Positions 27,137-36,659 are shown, numbered from the stretch's first letter. The stretch: DNA of 64,000 bases from Kofleriaceae bacterium (GCA_020633495.1 JACKDR010000028.1:1-64000), one strand, 5' to 3'. The notes: generated by a model from the letters alone, not told the origin. Made by a program: numbers and translations.

Positions 27137-28068
27137 GCCCGGACTTCGCCGACGCCACCGAGGCGGACGTGCCCGACGCCGCCGGCGCCGGCGCCGCGTC
27201 GTCGACCCACGGCGCCGCGGCCACCGACGATCGCGCGGGCCTGCGCGAGGTCAACCCGCGGATCCCGCTGCTGGCCGGCCCGCGCGCCATGCTGCGCAGC
27301 CTGTGGACCCATCGCAGCCTGGCCAGCAACTTCATCGGCCGCGACATCCGGCTCAAGTACCGCGACTCGGCGCTGGGCTACGTGTGGTCGCTGCTCGAGC
27401 CGCTGATGCTGTCGGCGGTCTACTACTTCCTCTACGTCGTCCTCGCCGGCGTGCCCAACAAGCGGCACCCGCTGTGGATCATCCTCGGCGTCATCACCTG
27501 GCAGTTCTTCGCCAAGGCGCTCAACGGCACGCTGACCTGTCTCACCAAGAACGAGACGATGATCAAGCAGGTCTACTTCCCGCGCGAGCTGTTCGCGCTC
27601 ACCACCGTGGGCTCGCAGCTCATGATGGCGATGCTGAGCCTGCTGGTCGCGATCCCGCTGATGCTGTACTTCGGCATCGCGCCCAGCCTGTGGCTGCTGA
27701 TGGTGCCGGCGGCCCTGGTGATCGTCGCGCTGCTGGCGCTGGGCTCGGGGCTGGCGCTGGCCTGCCTCAACGTGGTCAACCGCGACGTCGAGCACCTGAT
27801 GCGCTTCGTCACCCGGGTCGGCGTCTTCGTGTCGCCGGTGCTGTGGACGGTCGAGATGGCGCCGAAGTCGAAGACCGTGATGCTGCACTACATCATGTAC
27901 AACCCGATGACCGTGCCGATCACGATGGTCCGCGACGGCATCGCCGGGCACGCCCCGGCGCTCGGCGTCGTGCCCATGCTGGTGTCGATCTCGGTCGCGA
28001 TCCTGGCGTTCCTCTTCGGCGCGATGATCTTCAAGCGCTACGAGGGCGAGGTGGTGAAGAAGCTGTGA
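27133..28068 (+). CDS. wzm: ABC-2 polysaccharide exporter permease (Wzm-like)
   Basis: 311 residues. A hydrophilic acidic N-tail (about 1-45) precedes six membrane helices of the ABC-2 family. The conserved cytoplasmic segment NFIGRDIRLKYRDSALGYVW is typical of Wzm/TagG/KpsM permeases, as is the IKQVYFPRE loop. It pairs with the following ATPase to export a completed lipid-linked polysaccharide across the inner membrane. Its ATG overlaps the preceding stop by 4 bases, and its TGA overlaps the GTG of the ATPase, indicating translational coupling. Confidence 0.9.
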   Translation: MSPDFADATEADVPDAAGAGAASSTHGAAATDDRAGLREVNPRIPLLAGPRAMLRSLWTHRSLASNFIGRDIRLKYRDSALGYVWSLLEPLMLSAVYYFLYVVLAGVPNKRHPLWIILGVITWQFFAKALNGTLTCLTKNETMIKQVYFPRELFALTTVGSQLMMAMLSLLVAIPLMLYFGIAPSLWLLMVPAALVIVALLALGSGLALACLNVVNRDVEHLMRFVTRVGVFVSPVLWTVEMAPKSKTVMLHYIMYNPMTVPITMVRDGIAGHAPALGVVPMLVSISVAILAFLFGAMIFKRYEGEVVKKL

Positions 28069-28865
28069 GCGAGGCCAGCCCCACGCCCGCGGCCGCCCCG
28101 GGGCGCACCATGATCGAGGTGCGCAACGTCGTGATCGAGTTCCCCCGGCGCCGCGTCACGCTCGGCACCGTCGAGAGCTCGTTCATGAAGCTGATCGGGC
28201 GCCACAAGACCGCCAACTTCACCGCGGTCAACGACGTCTCGTTCGACATCCGCGAGGGCGAGGTCGTCGGCATCATCGGGCGCAACGGCGCCGGCAAGAG
28301 CACGCTCTTGCGCGTGATGGCCGGGATCTACCGCCCCGATCGCGGCCAGGTCCGGGTCGGCGGCCGGGTCTCGCTGCTGGCCGGCCTCGGCGTCGGCTTC
28401 AACGTCAACCTGTCGGGGCGCGACAACATCTACCTGTACGGCTCCATCCTCGGCCATCGCCGCGAGGTCATGGACAAGCTGATGGATCAGGTCATCGCGT
28501 TCGCCGAGCTCGAGGAGTTCATCGAGGAGCCGCTGCGGACCTACTCCACCGGCATGCGCGCCCGGCTCGGCTTCTCGGTGGCGTCGGCGGTGCGGCCCGA
28601 GATCCTCCTCATCGACGAGGTCCTCGCCGTCGGCGACGCCCGCTTCAAGGAGCGCTCGACCGCGCGGATCCAGCAGATGGTGAAGGAGGCGGGCTCGGTG
28701 GTGGTGGCGTCGCACAGCTTCAGCACGCTGCGCCAGGTGTGCACCCGGCTGCTGCTGTTCGAGCGCGGTCGGCTGATCGCGCAGGGCAAGCCCCACGACG
28801 TCATCGCGCACTACATGAAGGACGAGCCTCCCGAAGTGCAGCGCGCCAACGCCGCGCCGCCGTGA
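28065..28865 (+). CDS. wzt: ABC polysaccharide exporter ATPase (Wzt-like, without carbohydrate-binding tail)
   Basis: 266 residues, GTG start overlapping the permease stop. Walker A is GRNGAGKST, the signature YSTGMRARLGFSVA, Walker B ILLIDEVLAVGD, and the switch His lies in VASHSFSTL. The NDB insert SSFMKLIGRHK near residue 40 is typical of Wzt/TagH/KpsT proteins. The protein ends soon after the ATPase domain, so it lacks the C-terminal carbohydrate-binding domain that chain-end-specific Wzt proteins use to recognise methylated termini. If methylation marks the chain end here, recognition must involve another protein. Energises export through the Wzm-like permease. Confidence 0.9.
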   Translation: MSEASPTPAAAPGRTMIEVRNVVIEFPRRRVTLGTVESSFMKLIGRHKTANFTAVNDVSFDIREGEVVGIIGRNGAGKSTLLRVMAGIYRPDRGQVRVGGRVSLLAGLGVGFNVNLSGRDNIYLYGSILGHRREVMDKLMDQVIAFAELEEFIEEPLRTYSTGMRARLGFSVASAVRPEILLIDEVLAVGDARFKERSTARIQQMVKEAGSVVVASHSFSTLRQVCTRLLLFERGRLIAQGKPHDVIAHYMKDEPPEVQRANAAPP

Positions 28866-30520
28866 CCGCGATGGCGCTGCCTCGCCCGGTGCCGTGGCTG
28901 ATCCGGCGCGCTCCCGCCGCCCGGCGGGCCGTCGGCGCGCTGGGGCCCGCCGCCGAGGACCTGGCCCGGCGCGTCGTGCCGCGCGCGCCCGCGTTTGCGC
29001 GCGGGCCGCTGTACGTCGCGGCGCTGGCCACCGTCGCGGCCCGCTCGATCCCCCGCGCGATCGAGCTGGGCGAGGCGTTGCTGCCCGCGGTCGACGACGC
29101 CCGCGCCCGGATCGCGCTGGCGCGGATCCACCAGCAGGCCGGCGCGATCCACCGGCCGCTGGCGCTGCTCGACGAGGTCGCGGCGGCGCGGCGGCCCGCG
29201 CGCCTCGACGCCCGCCTGCGCGCCGAGGCCCGGCTGCTCGCGGCGCCGATCGCGCCCGCGGCGGCGGCGGTGCCGCGGCCGTGGCCCGGCGACCGTCGCA
29301 TCCTCTACCACGCCAGCCAGTGCTTGCCGCACCACTCCAGCGGCTACGCCACCCGCACCCACGGCCTGGTCACCAGCCTGCGCGCCCAGGGCTGGGACGT
29401 CGAGGTCCACGCCCGGCTCGGCTACCCCAACGACCGCGCCGACTTCATCGGCGTGCCCGCGGTCGGCCCCGACGCCGTCGTCGACGGCGTGCCGTACCGG
29501 TTCGTCCCCGATCGCGAGCGCGGCCAGCTCGCCCTCGATCACGAGGCCTACCAGGCGGCCAGCGTGGCGAGCCTGATCGAGCGGGCGCGGCTGCAGCGCC
29601 CCGCGGTGATCCACTCGGCGTCGAACCACATCGTCGGCCTGGCCGGCGCCGCCGCGGCGCGCGCGCTCGGCGTGCCGTCGATCTACGAGGTCCGCGGCCT
29701 GTGGCACCTGACCCGCGCGTCCTCGCAGCCGTGGTACCGGGGCTCGGACCACTACCGGTTGATCGATCGCTTCGAGGCCACGGCGGCGGCGTCGTCGGAC
29801 CACGTCTTCGTGATCACCGGCGCGGTCGGCGACATCCTGGCCGACCTCGGCGTCCCGCGCGCGCGCATGTCGGTGCTGCCCAACGCGGTCGACACCGACC
29901 GGTTCACGCCCCGGCCGCGCGACGCGGCGCTGGCGGCGCGCTGGGGCCTCGGCGACCACCCGGTGATCGGCTACCTCGGCTCCTTCAAGGCCTACGAGGG
30001 CCTCGACGATCTGCTCGAGGCCGCGGCCCGGCTGCGGGCGCGTCGCGGGCCCGCCTTCCGGGTCCTGCTGGTCGGCGATGGCGACGCCGAGCCCGACCTG
30101 CGGGCCCGGGCCACCCGGCTCGGCCTCGACGACGTCGTCGTGTTCACCGGGCGGCAACCGCACGCCGAGATGGTGCGGTACTACTCGCTCGTCGACGTGA
30201 TGGCGTTTCCGCGCAAGGGCCTGCCGGTGTGCGAGGTGGTGTCGCCGCTCAAGCCGTTCGAGGCCATGGCGATGGCGCGCACCGTCGTGGTGTCGAGCGT
30301 CGCGGCGCTGACCGAGATCGTCAGCCACGAGCGCACCGGGCTGGTCCATCGCAAGGACGATCCCGACGACCTCGCCGCGCAGCTCGCGCGCTGTCTCGAC
30401 CAGCCGGCGTGGGCGCGCGCGCTGGCCGAGCACGGCGCGCGCTGGGTCCGCGACCACCGGTCGTGGCAGCGCGTGACCAGCGAGATCGACGCCGTCTACC
30501 AGGAGCTCGGCCGCCGATGA
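28862..30520 (+). CDS. Family 4 glycosyltransferase with N-terminal helical extension
   Basis: 552 residues from a GTG overlapping the Wzt stop (an ATG at 28871 is an alternative). Residues about 1-135 are Ala/Arg-rich helices with no clear family. The GT-B catalytic part (about 140-548) has HHSSGYATRTHGL, YEVRGLWHLTRASS, VLPNAVDTDRF, GYLGSFKAYEGLDDL and PLKPFEAMAMARTVVVSS, which resemble the C-terminal half of the methyltransferase-glycosyltransferase fusion upstream, so the two are probably paralogues. Cytoplasmic or peripheral membrane. It transfers an unidentified sugar during polymer assembly. Its stop overlaps the next ATG. Confidence 0.85.
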   Translation: MTAMALPRPVPWLIRRAPAARRAVGALGPAAEDLARRVVPRAPAFARGPLYVAALATVAARSIPRAIELGEALLPAVDDARARIALARIHQQAGAIHRPLALLDEVAAARRPARLDARLRAEARLLAAPIAPAAAAVPRPWPGDRRILYHASQCLPHHSSGYATRTHGLVTSLRAQGWDVEVHARLGYPNDRADFIGVPAVGPDAVVDGVPYRFVPDRERGQLALDHEAYQAASVASLIERARLQRPAVIHSASNHIVGLAGAAAARALGVPSIYEVRGLWHLTRASSQPWYRGSDHYRLIDRFEATAAASSDHVFVITGAVGDILADLGVPRARMSVLPNAVDTDRFTPRPRDAALAARWGLGDHPVIGYLGSFKAYEGLDDLLEAAARLRARRGPAFRVLLVGDGDAEPDLRARATRLGLDDVVVFTGRQPHAEMVRYYSLVDVMAFPRKGLPVCEVVSPLKPFEAMAMARTVVVSSVAALTEIVSHERTGLVHRKDDPDDLAAQLARCLDQPAWARALAEHGARWVRDHRSWQRVTSEIDAVYQELGRR

Positions 30521-32175
30521 CCAGCGTCCGCCGCAGCCTGACGTTCCGCGTCCAGCGCGCCGGCCACGCCCCGATCACGCTGCGCCTGATGGCGCACGCG
30601 GCGCCGGCGGCCCTGGCGGTGGTCGGCGACACGCTCCGCTTCGAGCTGCCCGACGGCGACCACCTGTACCTGGTGTCGAAGGAGGATCCGCGGTTCCCGG
30701 TGCCGCCGGCGGCCACCGCCCTGCCGCTCGAGGCCGAGCGCGGCTACGAGCTGCGCGCCGAGGTCGAGCTGCGCGGCGGCCACGCGTCGCTGTGGGTGAT
30801 CGAGTACGACGACGCCGCGCGCTTGCAGCACGCCCAGGTCACGCTGCGCTCGGGCACCACGCCGCTGCGGTTCACGACCGACCCGCGGCATCGCACCTGC
30901 TGCGTCGCCCTGCGCCTGGCGGGTCGCGGCGAGCTGACGCTGCGCGGCCTGACCCTGCTCGACGAGGCCGAGGCCGCGGCGGACGCGGCGGCCCACGCGG
31001 TGGCGGCGCCGTTCGACCCCGGCATCACGCCGTCGCTGGCGGCGCTGGGCGACGCGGTCGCGCACGGCGTCGTCGCCGGGCCGGTGCCGGTGCCGCGCGG
31101 CGGGCTCTTGCCGGTGCACGGCCGCGCGATCGATCCCGAGTTCGAGCTGCTGCAGCTCGAGCTCTTGTGGCAGCGCGGCCTGCTGTGGGGCCTCGACGGC
31201 GGCGACGCCGAGGTGCCCGGCGCGATCCTCGACTGGGCCGAGCGCCGCGGCGTGCTGCTGGCGTGGGACGTCCCCGACGCCGCGCGCCGGCCCTGGTTCG
31301 AGGCCGAGGTGCTGGCGCGGCGCGCCCCCGTGATCGTGCGCGGCGCGGTCGACCCCGCGTGGGCGTCGCGGGCCCCACAGCTGCGCGGCGTCGCCGACGC
31401 CGACCTCGCCGCGCTCACCGCGGAGATCGCGGCGCGGCGCCGGCGCGCCCTCGACGATCGCGCCGGCCTGGCGTTCCCGCGGGTCCCGGAGCGCCCCGAG
31501 GACGTGGTCGCGCAGGGCTTCGAGATCGTCGCGCCGACCGCGATGCCCACCGACGAGAAGCAGCAGGCCGAGGGCTTCTGGAGCCAGCACGTGTCGCCGT
31601 TCTACACCCGGCCCAAGCCGTGGGGCGCGGTGGTCGCCGAGGTCGTGCGCGGCGTCGGCGCCACCAGCGTGCTCGAGTTCGGCTGCCACGCCGGCCGCAA
31701 CCTGGCCGCGATCCAGGCGGCGTGCCCCGACGTCCGGCTGACCGGCCTCGACATCAACCCCGAGGCGGTGCGCGCCGGCCACGACCGCTGGGGCCTCGAC
31801 CTGCGGGTCAGCGGCGACGACACCCTCGCCGGCATCGCCGACGACGCCTACGACCTGGTGTTCACGGTGTCGGTGCTCGATCACATCCCCGACATCACCG
31901 GGGTGTGCCGCGACCTGCTGCGGATCGCGCGCCGCGCCGCGTTCTTCCTCGAGGTCACCCTCCCCGTCGAGGGCAAGGTCGTCCACCACTTCGACCACAA
32001 GCTGGGCGCGGTCCGTCGCTCGACCGACGCCTCGTACAGCTGGTTCGTCGATCGCTTCCTGCCGTCGCCGCCGGTCCACCGCGTCGACGATCGTCCCTAC
32101 TACCTCCACGCCGCGTCGCTCGGTCCCTACTACCACGGGTACCTGGCGTGGCTCGAACCCCCGCCCGCGAGCTGA
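30517..32175 (+). CDS. SAM methyltransferase with long uncharacterised N-terminal region
   Basis: 552 residues. The N-terminal 340 residues comprise a beta-rich domain (about 1-150, ELRAEVELRGGHASLWVIE) and a mixed domain not recognised as any family. The C-terminal part is a class I methyltransferase: SVLEFGCHAGRNLAAIQ (SAM loop), LTGLDINPEAV (acidic residue binding the ribose) and LVFTVSVLDHIPD. A likely polysaccharide O- or N-methyltransferase given its operon. The ATG overlaps the upstream stop. The beta domain resembles in style the one at the C-terminus of the next gene product, and could bind sugar (inference). Confidence 0.75.
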   Translation: MTSVRRSLTFRVQRAGHAPITLRLMAHAAPAALAVVGDTLRFELPDGDHLYLVSKEDPRFPVPPAATALPLEAERGYELRAEVELRGGHASLWVIEYDDAARLQHAQVTLRSGTTPLRFTTDPRHRTCCVALRLAGRGELTLRGLTLLDEAEAAADAAAHAVAAPFDPGITPSLAALGDAVAHGVVAGPVPVPRGGLLPVHGRAIDPEFELLQLELLWQRGLLWGLDGGDAEVPGAILDWAERRGVLLAWDVPDAARRPWFEAEVLARRAPVIVRGAVDPAWASRAPQLRGVADADLAALTAEIAARRRRALDDRAGLAFPRVPERPEDVVAQGFEIVAPTAMPTDEKQQAEGFWSQHVSPFYTRPKPWGAVVAEVVRGVGATSVLEFGCHAGRNLAAIQAACPDVRLTGLDINPEAVRAGHDRWGLDLRVSGDDTLAGIADDAYDLVFTVSVLDHIPDITGVCRDLLRIARRAAFFLEVTLPVEGKVVHHFDHKLGAVRRSTDASYSWFVDRFLPSPPVHRVDDRPYYLHAASLGPYYHGYLAWLEPPPAS

Positions 32176-32178
32176 GCC

Positions 32179-33714
32179 ATGGAACAGGATCTGGTCGACA
32201 AGCTGCACGCGTTCTACGGCACCGATCTCACGCCGGTGACGCGCAAGCACCTGGACTTCGCGCTGTCCAACCGCAAGCGCGGCCGCAAGGTGATCGACCG
32301 GGTCGTCAAGGTCACCGGCATGGACCTGCGCGGCAAGCGCGTCCTCGACGTCGGCTCGGCCTACGGTGGCTTCGTGATCGAGGCCGCGGCCAGCGGCGCC
32401 GACGCCTGGGGCGTCGAGATCAGCGGCCGGCTCCACGAGTACGGGCGCCTCAATGCCCAGGGCGAGGCCGGCCAGATCCACCAGCTCCACGCCGACTTCC
32501 TGTCGCGGCGCGTGCTCGCCGAGCTGCCGCACGACTTCGATCTGGTGCTGGTCAACGACGTCTTCGAGCACGTCTACGACACCGCGGCGCTGCTCAAGCA
32601 GCTGCACGCGCTGATGCGCCCCGGCGCGCCGTTCATGTTCTCGATCCCCAACGGCGACTGCGTCACCGCGGTCGCGCGCGAGGGCCACAACCTGACCCCG
32701 GGCATCAGCCTGCTGGCGCCCAACTGGTGGCACCACGCGGTCGAGGAGTTCACGGCCTTCTACCACCCGTGGAGCTACTACAGCGGCCTGTTCCGGGCCT
32801 TCGGCTTCGATCGCATCGACACCTGGGGCGGGCCGAAGCGCGCCCTCGATGACACCCGCGCCGAGATCCGCGCCGGCCTGGCCACCGCGCGCGACGCGGT
32901 GGCGACGCTCGAGCTCGATCCGGCGGCCCGCGCCACGATGCGCGACACCCTGGCCGAGTACGAGGCCCGCCTCGACGCCGATCTCGCCACCGGCGACGCC
33001 GACTACCTGCGCTGGCGCTACCTGAACACGTTCTGGAAGGGCTGCGCCTACAAGGGCGGCGCGATCTTCGCCGACGTCGCCGAGAAGCCGCGCCGCAGCG
33101 CCCGCAACACCGTGGTCAACGCCGTCGGCGATCTGCGCCCGGCCAGCGTCGCGCGGCGGGTCCGCCAGGTCGCCGGGCGCGCGCGCGAGCTGGTCCGGAC
33201 GCGGCGGGGACAGCCGGCGCGCCCGCTCTCGCCCGCCGCCGCGCCGCCGAAGGAGCTGACCGCGATCTCGCTGGCGCTGGCGCCGGATCAGCTGGCCAGC
33301 CGGTGGTCGAAGCACACCACGACCACGATCCGCGTCGGCGACGCGATCACGTGCGACGTCGTCGCCGGGCCCGACACCGGCGTCGGCCAGTACGGCGGCG
33401 TGCGCCTGCCGATCGCGCGGCCGGGCCGGCTGCGCCTCGACCTCGAGTTGCACGGCCTCGAGCACGTCGAGGCGGTCTACGTCGACGGCGAGGACGGCCT
33501 CCGCGGCCGCCACCTGCGCTGGCGATGGCTGCGGCCCAGCCCGCACCGCGACGCCCGCGGCGTCTTCGAGCTGGTCGCCGGCGTCGACGGCGACTCGTTC
33601 CACGCCGAGACACCGACCGCCCCCGACGACGTCCGCGAGATCCACGTCTTCATCCGCGTCGCGCCGGGGCAGCGCGCTAGCTTCATGCTGCACAAGGTCG
33701 AGGTCGCGGCCTGA
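32179..33714 (+). CDS. SAM methyltransferase with C-terminal beta-sandwich-like domain
   Basis: 511 residues. The N-terminal methyltransferase (about 40-220) has VLDVGSAYGGFVIEAA (SAM loop), AWGVEISGRLHEYGRL, and LVLVNDVFEHVYD. A helical middle region (about 230-345) is followed by a 150-residue beta-rich domain (GQYGGVRLPIARPGRLRLDL, IHVFIRVAPGQRASFML) that looks like a carbohydrate-binding fold but was not matched to a family. It is the last gene of the polysaccharide operon, 3 bases after the previous stop. Suggested role: methylating the polymer, with the beta domain holding the sugar; this is inference from context. Confidence 0.78.
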   Translation: MEQDLVDKLHAFYGTDLTPVTRKHLDFALSNRKRGRKVIDRVVKVTGMDLRGKRVLDVGSAYGGFVIEAAASGADAWGVEISGRLHEYGRLNAQGEAGQIHQLHADFLSRRVLAELPHDFDLVLVNDVFEHVYDTAALLKQLHALMRPGAPFMFSIPNGDCVTAVAREGHNLTPGISLLAPNWWHHAVEEFTAFYHPWSYYSGLFRAFGFDRIDTWGGPKRALDDTRAEIRAGLATARDAVATLELDPAARATMRDTLAEYEARLDADLATGDADYLRWRYLNTFWKGCAYKGGAIFADVAEKPRRSARNTVVNAVGDLRPASVARRVRQVAGRARELVRTRRGQPARPLSPAAAPPKELTAISLALAPDQLASRWSKHTTTTIRVGDAITCDVVAGPDTGVGQYGGVRLPIARPGRLRLDLELHGLEHVEAVYVDGEDGLRGRHLRWRWLRPSPHRDARGVFELVAGVDGDSFHAETPTAPDDVREIHVFIRVAPGQRASFMLHKVEVAA

Positions 33715-33733
33715 GGCGGAGACGTCGCGGGCG

Positions 33734-33745
33734 CGCCTGCAGGCG
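33734..33745. terminator. Short GC palindrome between convergent genes
   Basis: CGCCTGCAGGCG is a perfect 12-base palindrome in the 36-base gap separating the polysaccharide operon from the convergent amidohydrolase gene. There is no T tract; termination is only a guess from position. Confidence 0.25.
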
Positions 33746-33750
33746 ACGCC

Positions 33751-35493
33751 TCAGCTGGCGCGCACGACCCGGCCCGGGCGCGCGTCGGTGACGCGGCCGT
33801 CCTCGCAGATCACCTCGCCGCGGACGATCGTGGCCCGGTAGCCGGTGACCGGCTGCAGGAACCGCTTGCCGCCGGCGGGCAGGTCGCGGCGCAGCGCCGG
33901 GCGGTGCAGGGTCAGCGCGGGCAGGTCGATGACGTTGAGGTCGGCGCGCAGGCCGTCGGCGACGACGCCGCGGTCGCGCAGGCCGAGCCAGGCGGCGGGC
34001 TCGCCGGCGAGCTTGTGGATGGCCTGCTCGGGGGTGAAGACGCCGCGGTCGCGGGTCCAGTGGGTGAGCAGGAAGGTCGAGAAGCTGGCGTCGCAGATCG
34101 TGCCGACGTGGGCGCCGCCGTCGCCGAGGCCGAGCATCGCCAGCGGGTGGCGCAGCATCTCGCCGACCTCGTTCAGCGACGCCGAGGCGTAGTTGTAGAT
34201 CGGGAAGTAGAGCAGCTGCTTGCCGCCGTCCTCGAGCAGGGCGTCGTAGGTGACCTCGAGCGCCTTCTTGCCGGCGCGCATGGCCTCGCCGAACAGCGAC
34301 GACTCGCGCCGGGGCTCGTAGTCGGGGCGCTCGCCGAGGCGGAATAGGCTCATCGCGACCATGTCGAAGGCCTCGAGCAGCTTGTCGACCAGCGGCGGCA
34401 CCGCGCTGCCGTCGCCGGCGACCGGCTCGGACTTCTCGGCGAGCAGCCGGGCCCGGGTCTCGGGCTGCGACAGGATCCGGACCCGCTCCTCGAGCGGCAG
34501 GTGCGCGATCGCCTTGTACGACGGGAACCCGATGAACGGGTGGAACGTGGCCTCGAGGCCGAGGATGACGCCGATGCCGCGGGTCGCGACCTGGGCGCGG
34601 ACGCGCCGGCCGGCGGCGTTGGCGCGCTCGATGCGCGCCAGCACCTGGCGCCACTGCTCGGTGGCGCCGACCCGCTGCAACAGCGAGATCGACAGCGGCA
34701 GGCCCGACACCGCGGCCATGTCCTCGAGCAGATCGAACTCGGGGTCGAAGCGATCCGGCGACACGAACATGTCGAAGTCGCTGACCGCCTGCAGGACGCC
34801 GTGGTCGAGCCCGGCGAGGGCGCGGGCGATCGCGCTCAGCTCCTGAGCGCTGGCGTCGGCGGCGGGGGTGGCGCGGCCGTCGGCGTTGCGGTGGTTGTCG
34901 CTGCGCCCGGTCGAGAAGCCGACGGCGCCGCGCTCGATGGCGTCGCGGACCATCGCGCCCATCGCCCGCATCTCGTCCTCGCTGGCGGCCTCGCCGGCGA
35001 GCGCGCGCTCGCCCATGACGAAGACGCGCACGGCGTCGTGCGGGACGTGGCAGGCGAGGTCGAGGACGTGCTTGCGGGCGTCGAGGACGTCCATGTACTC
35101 GGGGAAGGTCTCCCAGCCCCAGGTCAGGCCCTCGGCCAGCGCGGTGCCCGGGATGTCCTCGACGCCCTCCATCAGCGCGATCAGGCGCTCGCGATCGGCG
35201 GTGCGGCACGGCGCGAAGCCGACGCCGCAGCTGCCCATCGCGACCGTGGTCGCGCCGTGCAGGCTCGACGGCATCATCTCCTCGTCCCAGCTGGCCTGGC
35301 CGTCGTAGTGGGTGTGGATGTCGACGAAGCCGGGCGTGACCAGCGCGCCGTCGGCGTCGAGCGTGCGCGCCGCGGCGCCGACGTCGTCGCCGATCGCCGC
35401 GATGCGGCCGTCCTTGACCGCGACGTCCGCGCGGCGCGCGGGCGCGCCGGTGCCGTCGATGACCGTTCCCCCTCGGATGACCAGGTCGTGCAT
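33751..35493 (-). CDS. N-acyl-D-amino-acid deacylase-like amidohydrolase
   Basis: 580 residues. The N-terminal beta domain DLVIRGGTVIDGTGAPARRA and GFVDIHTHYDGQ (metal-binding HxH) identify the amidohydrolase superfamily, D-aminoacylase branch, with a typical Cys in GSCGVGFAPC and a late DGGAHVGTICDASF (catalytic Asp region). The C-terminal GVVADGLRADLNVIDL closes the beta sandwich. Family members deacylate N-acyl-D-amino acids in the cytoplasm with one or two zinc ions; several relatives act on D-Glu, D-Asp or unknown cyclic amides. Length (480-580) fits the longer subgroup. TAGCAT at 35502-35507 is a possible -10 box, 8 bases before the ATG. Substrate uncertain. Confidence 0.85.
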   Translation of the reverse strand: MHDLVIRGGTVIDGTGAPARRADVAVKDGRIAAIGDDVGAAARTLDADGALVTPGFVDIHTHYDGQASWDEEMMPSSLHGATTVAMGSCGVGFAPCRTADRERLIALMEGVEDIPGTALAEGLTWGWETFPEYMDVLDARKHVLDLACHVPHDAVRVFVMGERALAGEAASEDEMRAMGAMVRDAIERGAVGFSTGRSDNHRNADGRATPAADASAQELSAIARALAGLDHGVLQAVSDFDMFVSPDRFDPEFDLLEDMAAVSGLPLSISLLQRVGATEQWRQVLARIERANAAGRRVRAQVATRGIGVILGLEATFHPFIGFPSYKAIAHLPLEERVRILSQPETRARLLAEKSEPVAGDGSAVPPLVDKLLEAFDMVAMSLFRLGERPDYEPRRESSLFGEAMRAGKKALEVTYDALLEDGGKQLLYFPIYNYASASLNEVGEMLRHPLAMLGLGDGGAHVGTICDASFSTFLLTHWTRDRGVFTPEQAIHKLAGEPAAWLGLRDRGVVADGLRADLNVIDLPALTLHRPALRRDLPAGGKRFLQPVTGYRATIVRGEVICEDGRVTDARPGRVVRAS

Positions 35494-35564
35494 CGCCCGC
35501 CATGCTACCGGAGCCGCGCCGCGAGGGGGAGCGGCGCGGCGCGCGAGCGTGGTCCTACAGGTAG

Positions 35565-35594
35565 GAGGCGCGGCGCCGCGGCGAGCCGCGCCTC
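35565..35594 (-). terminator. Strong hairpin at the end of the recA operon
   Basis: GAGGCGCGGC (35565-35574) and GCCGCGCCTC (35585-35594) are perfectly complementary over 10 bases with a 10-base loop, starting in the stop codon of the last gene of the recA operon. No T tract is present, as is common at this GC content. Confidence 0.45.
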
Positions 35595-36165
35595 ACCGGG
35601 CGCGCAGCGCGCGGCGGCGGCGGCGGCGCTCGCGGCCGAGGCGGGGACGGCGGCCGTACCAGCGCGTCGGGTCGGAGGCGCGCAGGACGCGCACGACGGG
35701 ATCGTCGTCGCGCGGATCGGCGGGCGGCAGGGCGTCGTCGATCGGCGGCGACGACGGTGACGACGGCGACGACGACCCGCGGGTCGCCTCGACGGCCCCC
35801 ACGAGCGCGGCGGCGGTCGCGGCGCTGACCGGTCGCACGGTCCAGCTGAACCCGCCGACGCTGTACTCGGCGATCACGTCGTCGTCGCCGCCGAGGTCGC
35901 CGCGCTGCTCGGCCTGGCACAGCGGGCAGTCGTGCATCGACGTCAGCATCAGGGCGCGGGCCACCTCGGGGCTCATCGCCGGGGCGTCGTCGTCGGGGTG
36001 CATCAGCGAGTCGAGCAGGGCGATCGCGGCGGCGTCGCCGCGCATGGCGCGCTGCTCGGCGGCGTCGACCTCGGCCTGGCGGTGGACGGAGCCGCCGCGC
36101 GCGAAGTAGACGGTCTCGCCGGTGAGGGCGTCGACGGCGCCGTGGCGGCGGCGCGGCGCGGTCAC
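35593..36165 (-). CDS. Unrecognised CPxC protein, third gene of the recA operon
   Basis: 190 residues. The GTG start overlaps the stop of the preceding gene (GTGA), showing translational coupling. The N-terminal half is helical, with VDALTGETVYFARGG and SMHDCPLCQAEQRGD, where CPLC may bind zinc or act as a redox pair. The middle (VIAEYSVGGFSWTVRPVS) looks like a short beta segment. The C-terminus is Ser/Pro-rich then very basic (RERRRRRRALRAR), compatible with nucleic-acid binding. No family was recognised. Its position downstream of recA suggests a DNA repair or recombination accessory role, which is inference only. Confidence 0.6.
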   Translation of the reverse strand: MTAPRRRHGAVDALTGETVYFARGGSVHRQAEVDAAEQRAMRGDAAAIALLDSLMHPDDDAPAMSPEVARALMLTSMHDCPLCQAEQRGDLGGDDDVIAEYSVGGFSWTVRPVSAATAAALVGAVEATRGSSSPSSPSSPPIDDALPPADPRDDDPVVRVLRASDPTRWYGRRPRLGRERRRRRRALRAR

Positions 36166-36655
36166 GAGCGCCCCCCGGCGGTGCGGCGGGCGTGGCGGGC
36201 ACGGTCGGTGGCCTGGCCGGTGGCGTGGCCGGCGTCGTAGCCGCGGAGGTCGTGGGCGGCGGCGCGGCCGTGGTCGATCCCGGCCTCGCCGTCGCGGTCG
36301 TCGCGGTCGTCGCCGCCGCGATCGCACACCGGGCACAGGTCACCGAGGACGCCGCCGTCGCGCAGGGCGCGGCGCTCGTCCTCGACCCGCTGCCAGGCGC
36401 GGTCGAGCAGGGTCGCCGACAGGACCCGGGCCGGGGCGTCGGCGGCGGCCGTGCCGTCGTCGAGCTGAGCCAGGACGTGCTCGATCGTGGCGTCGAGCTC
36501 GCGCTCGAACCAGGCCAGCTCGAGCAGGCCGACCTGGGTGCGGACGCGCTCGTGGATCAGCTCCTCGAGCAGCGCCTGGGCCAGACCCGGGCTCAGCGCC
36601 AGGTCGCCGGTGGCGTCGGTGCTCGGGGGCGTGATCGCGGGCGTGGCGGCGGCGG

Positions 36656-36659
<4 letters not shown>
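36162..36659 (-). CDS. Unrecognised CPxC protein coupled to recA
   Basis: 165 residues. The GTG start shares bases with the recA stop (GTGA), and its own stop overlaps the next GTG. Residues about 20-105 are predicted helical (LSPGLAQALLEELIHERVRTQ; ELDATIEHVLAQL; LLDRAWQRVEDERRAL). GVLGDLCPVCDRGG carries a CPVC motif, comparable to CPLC in the next protein. The tail is acidic then Ala/His/Arg-rich and probably disordered. No family was recognised. It may form a complex with the following protein, since each has one CPxC motif and the two could share a zinc ion (speculative). Confidence 0.6.
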
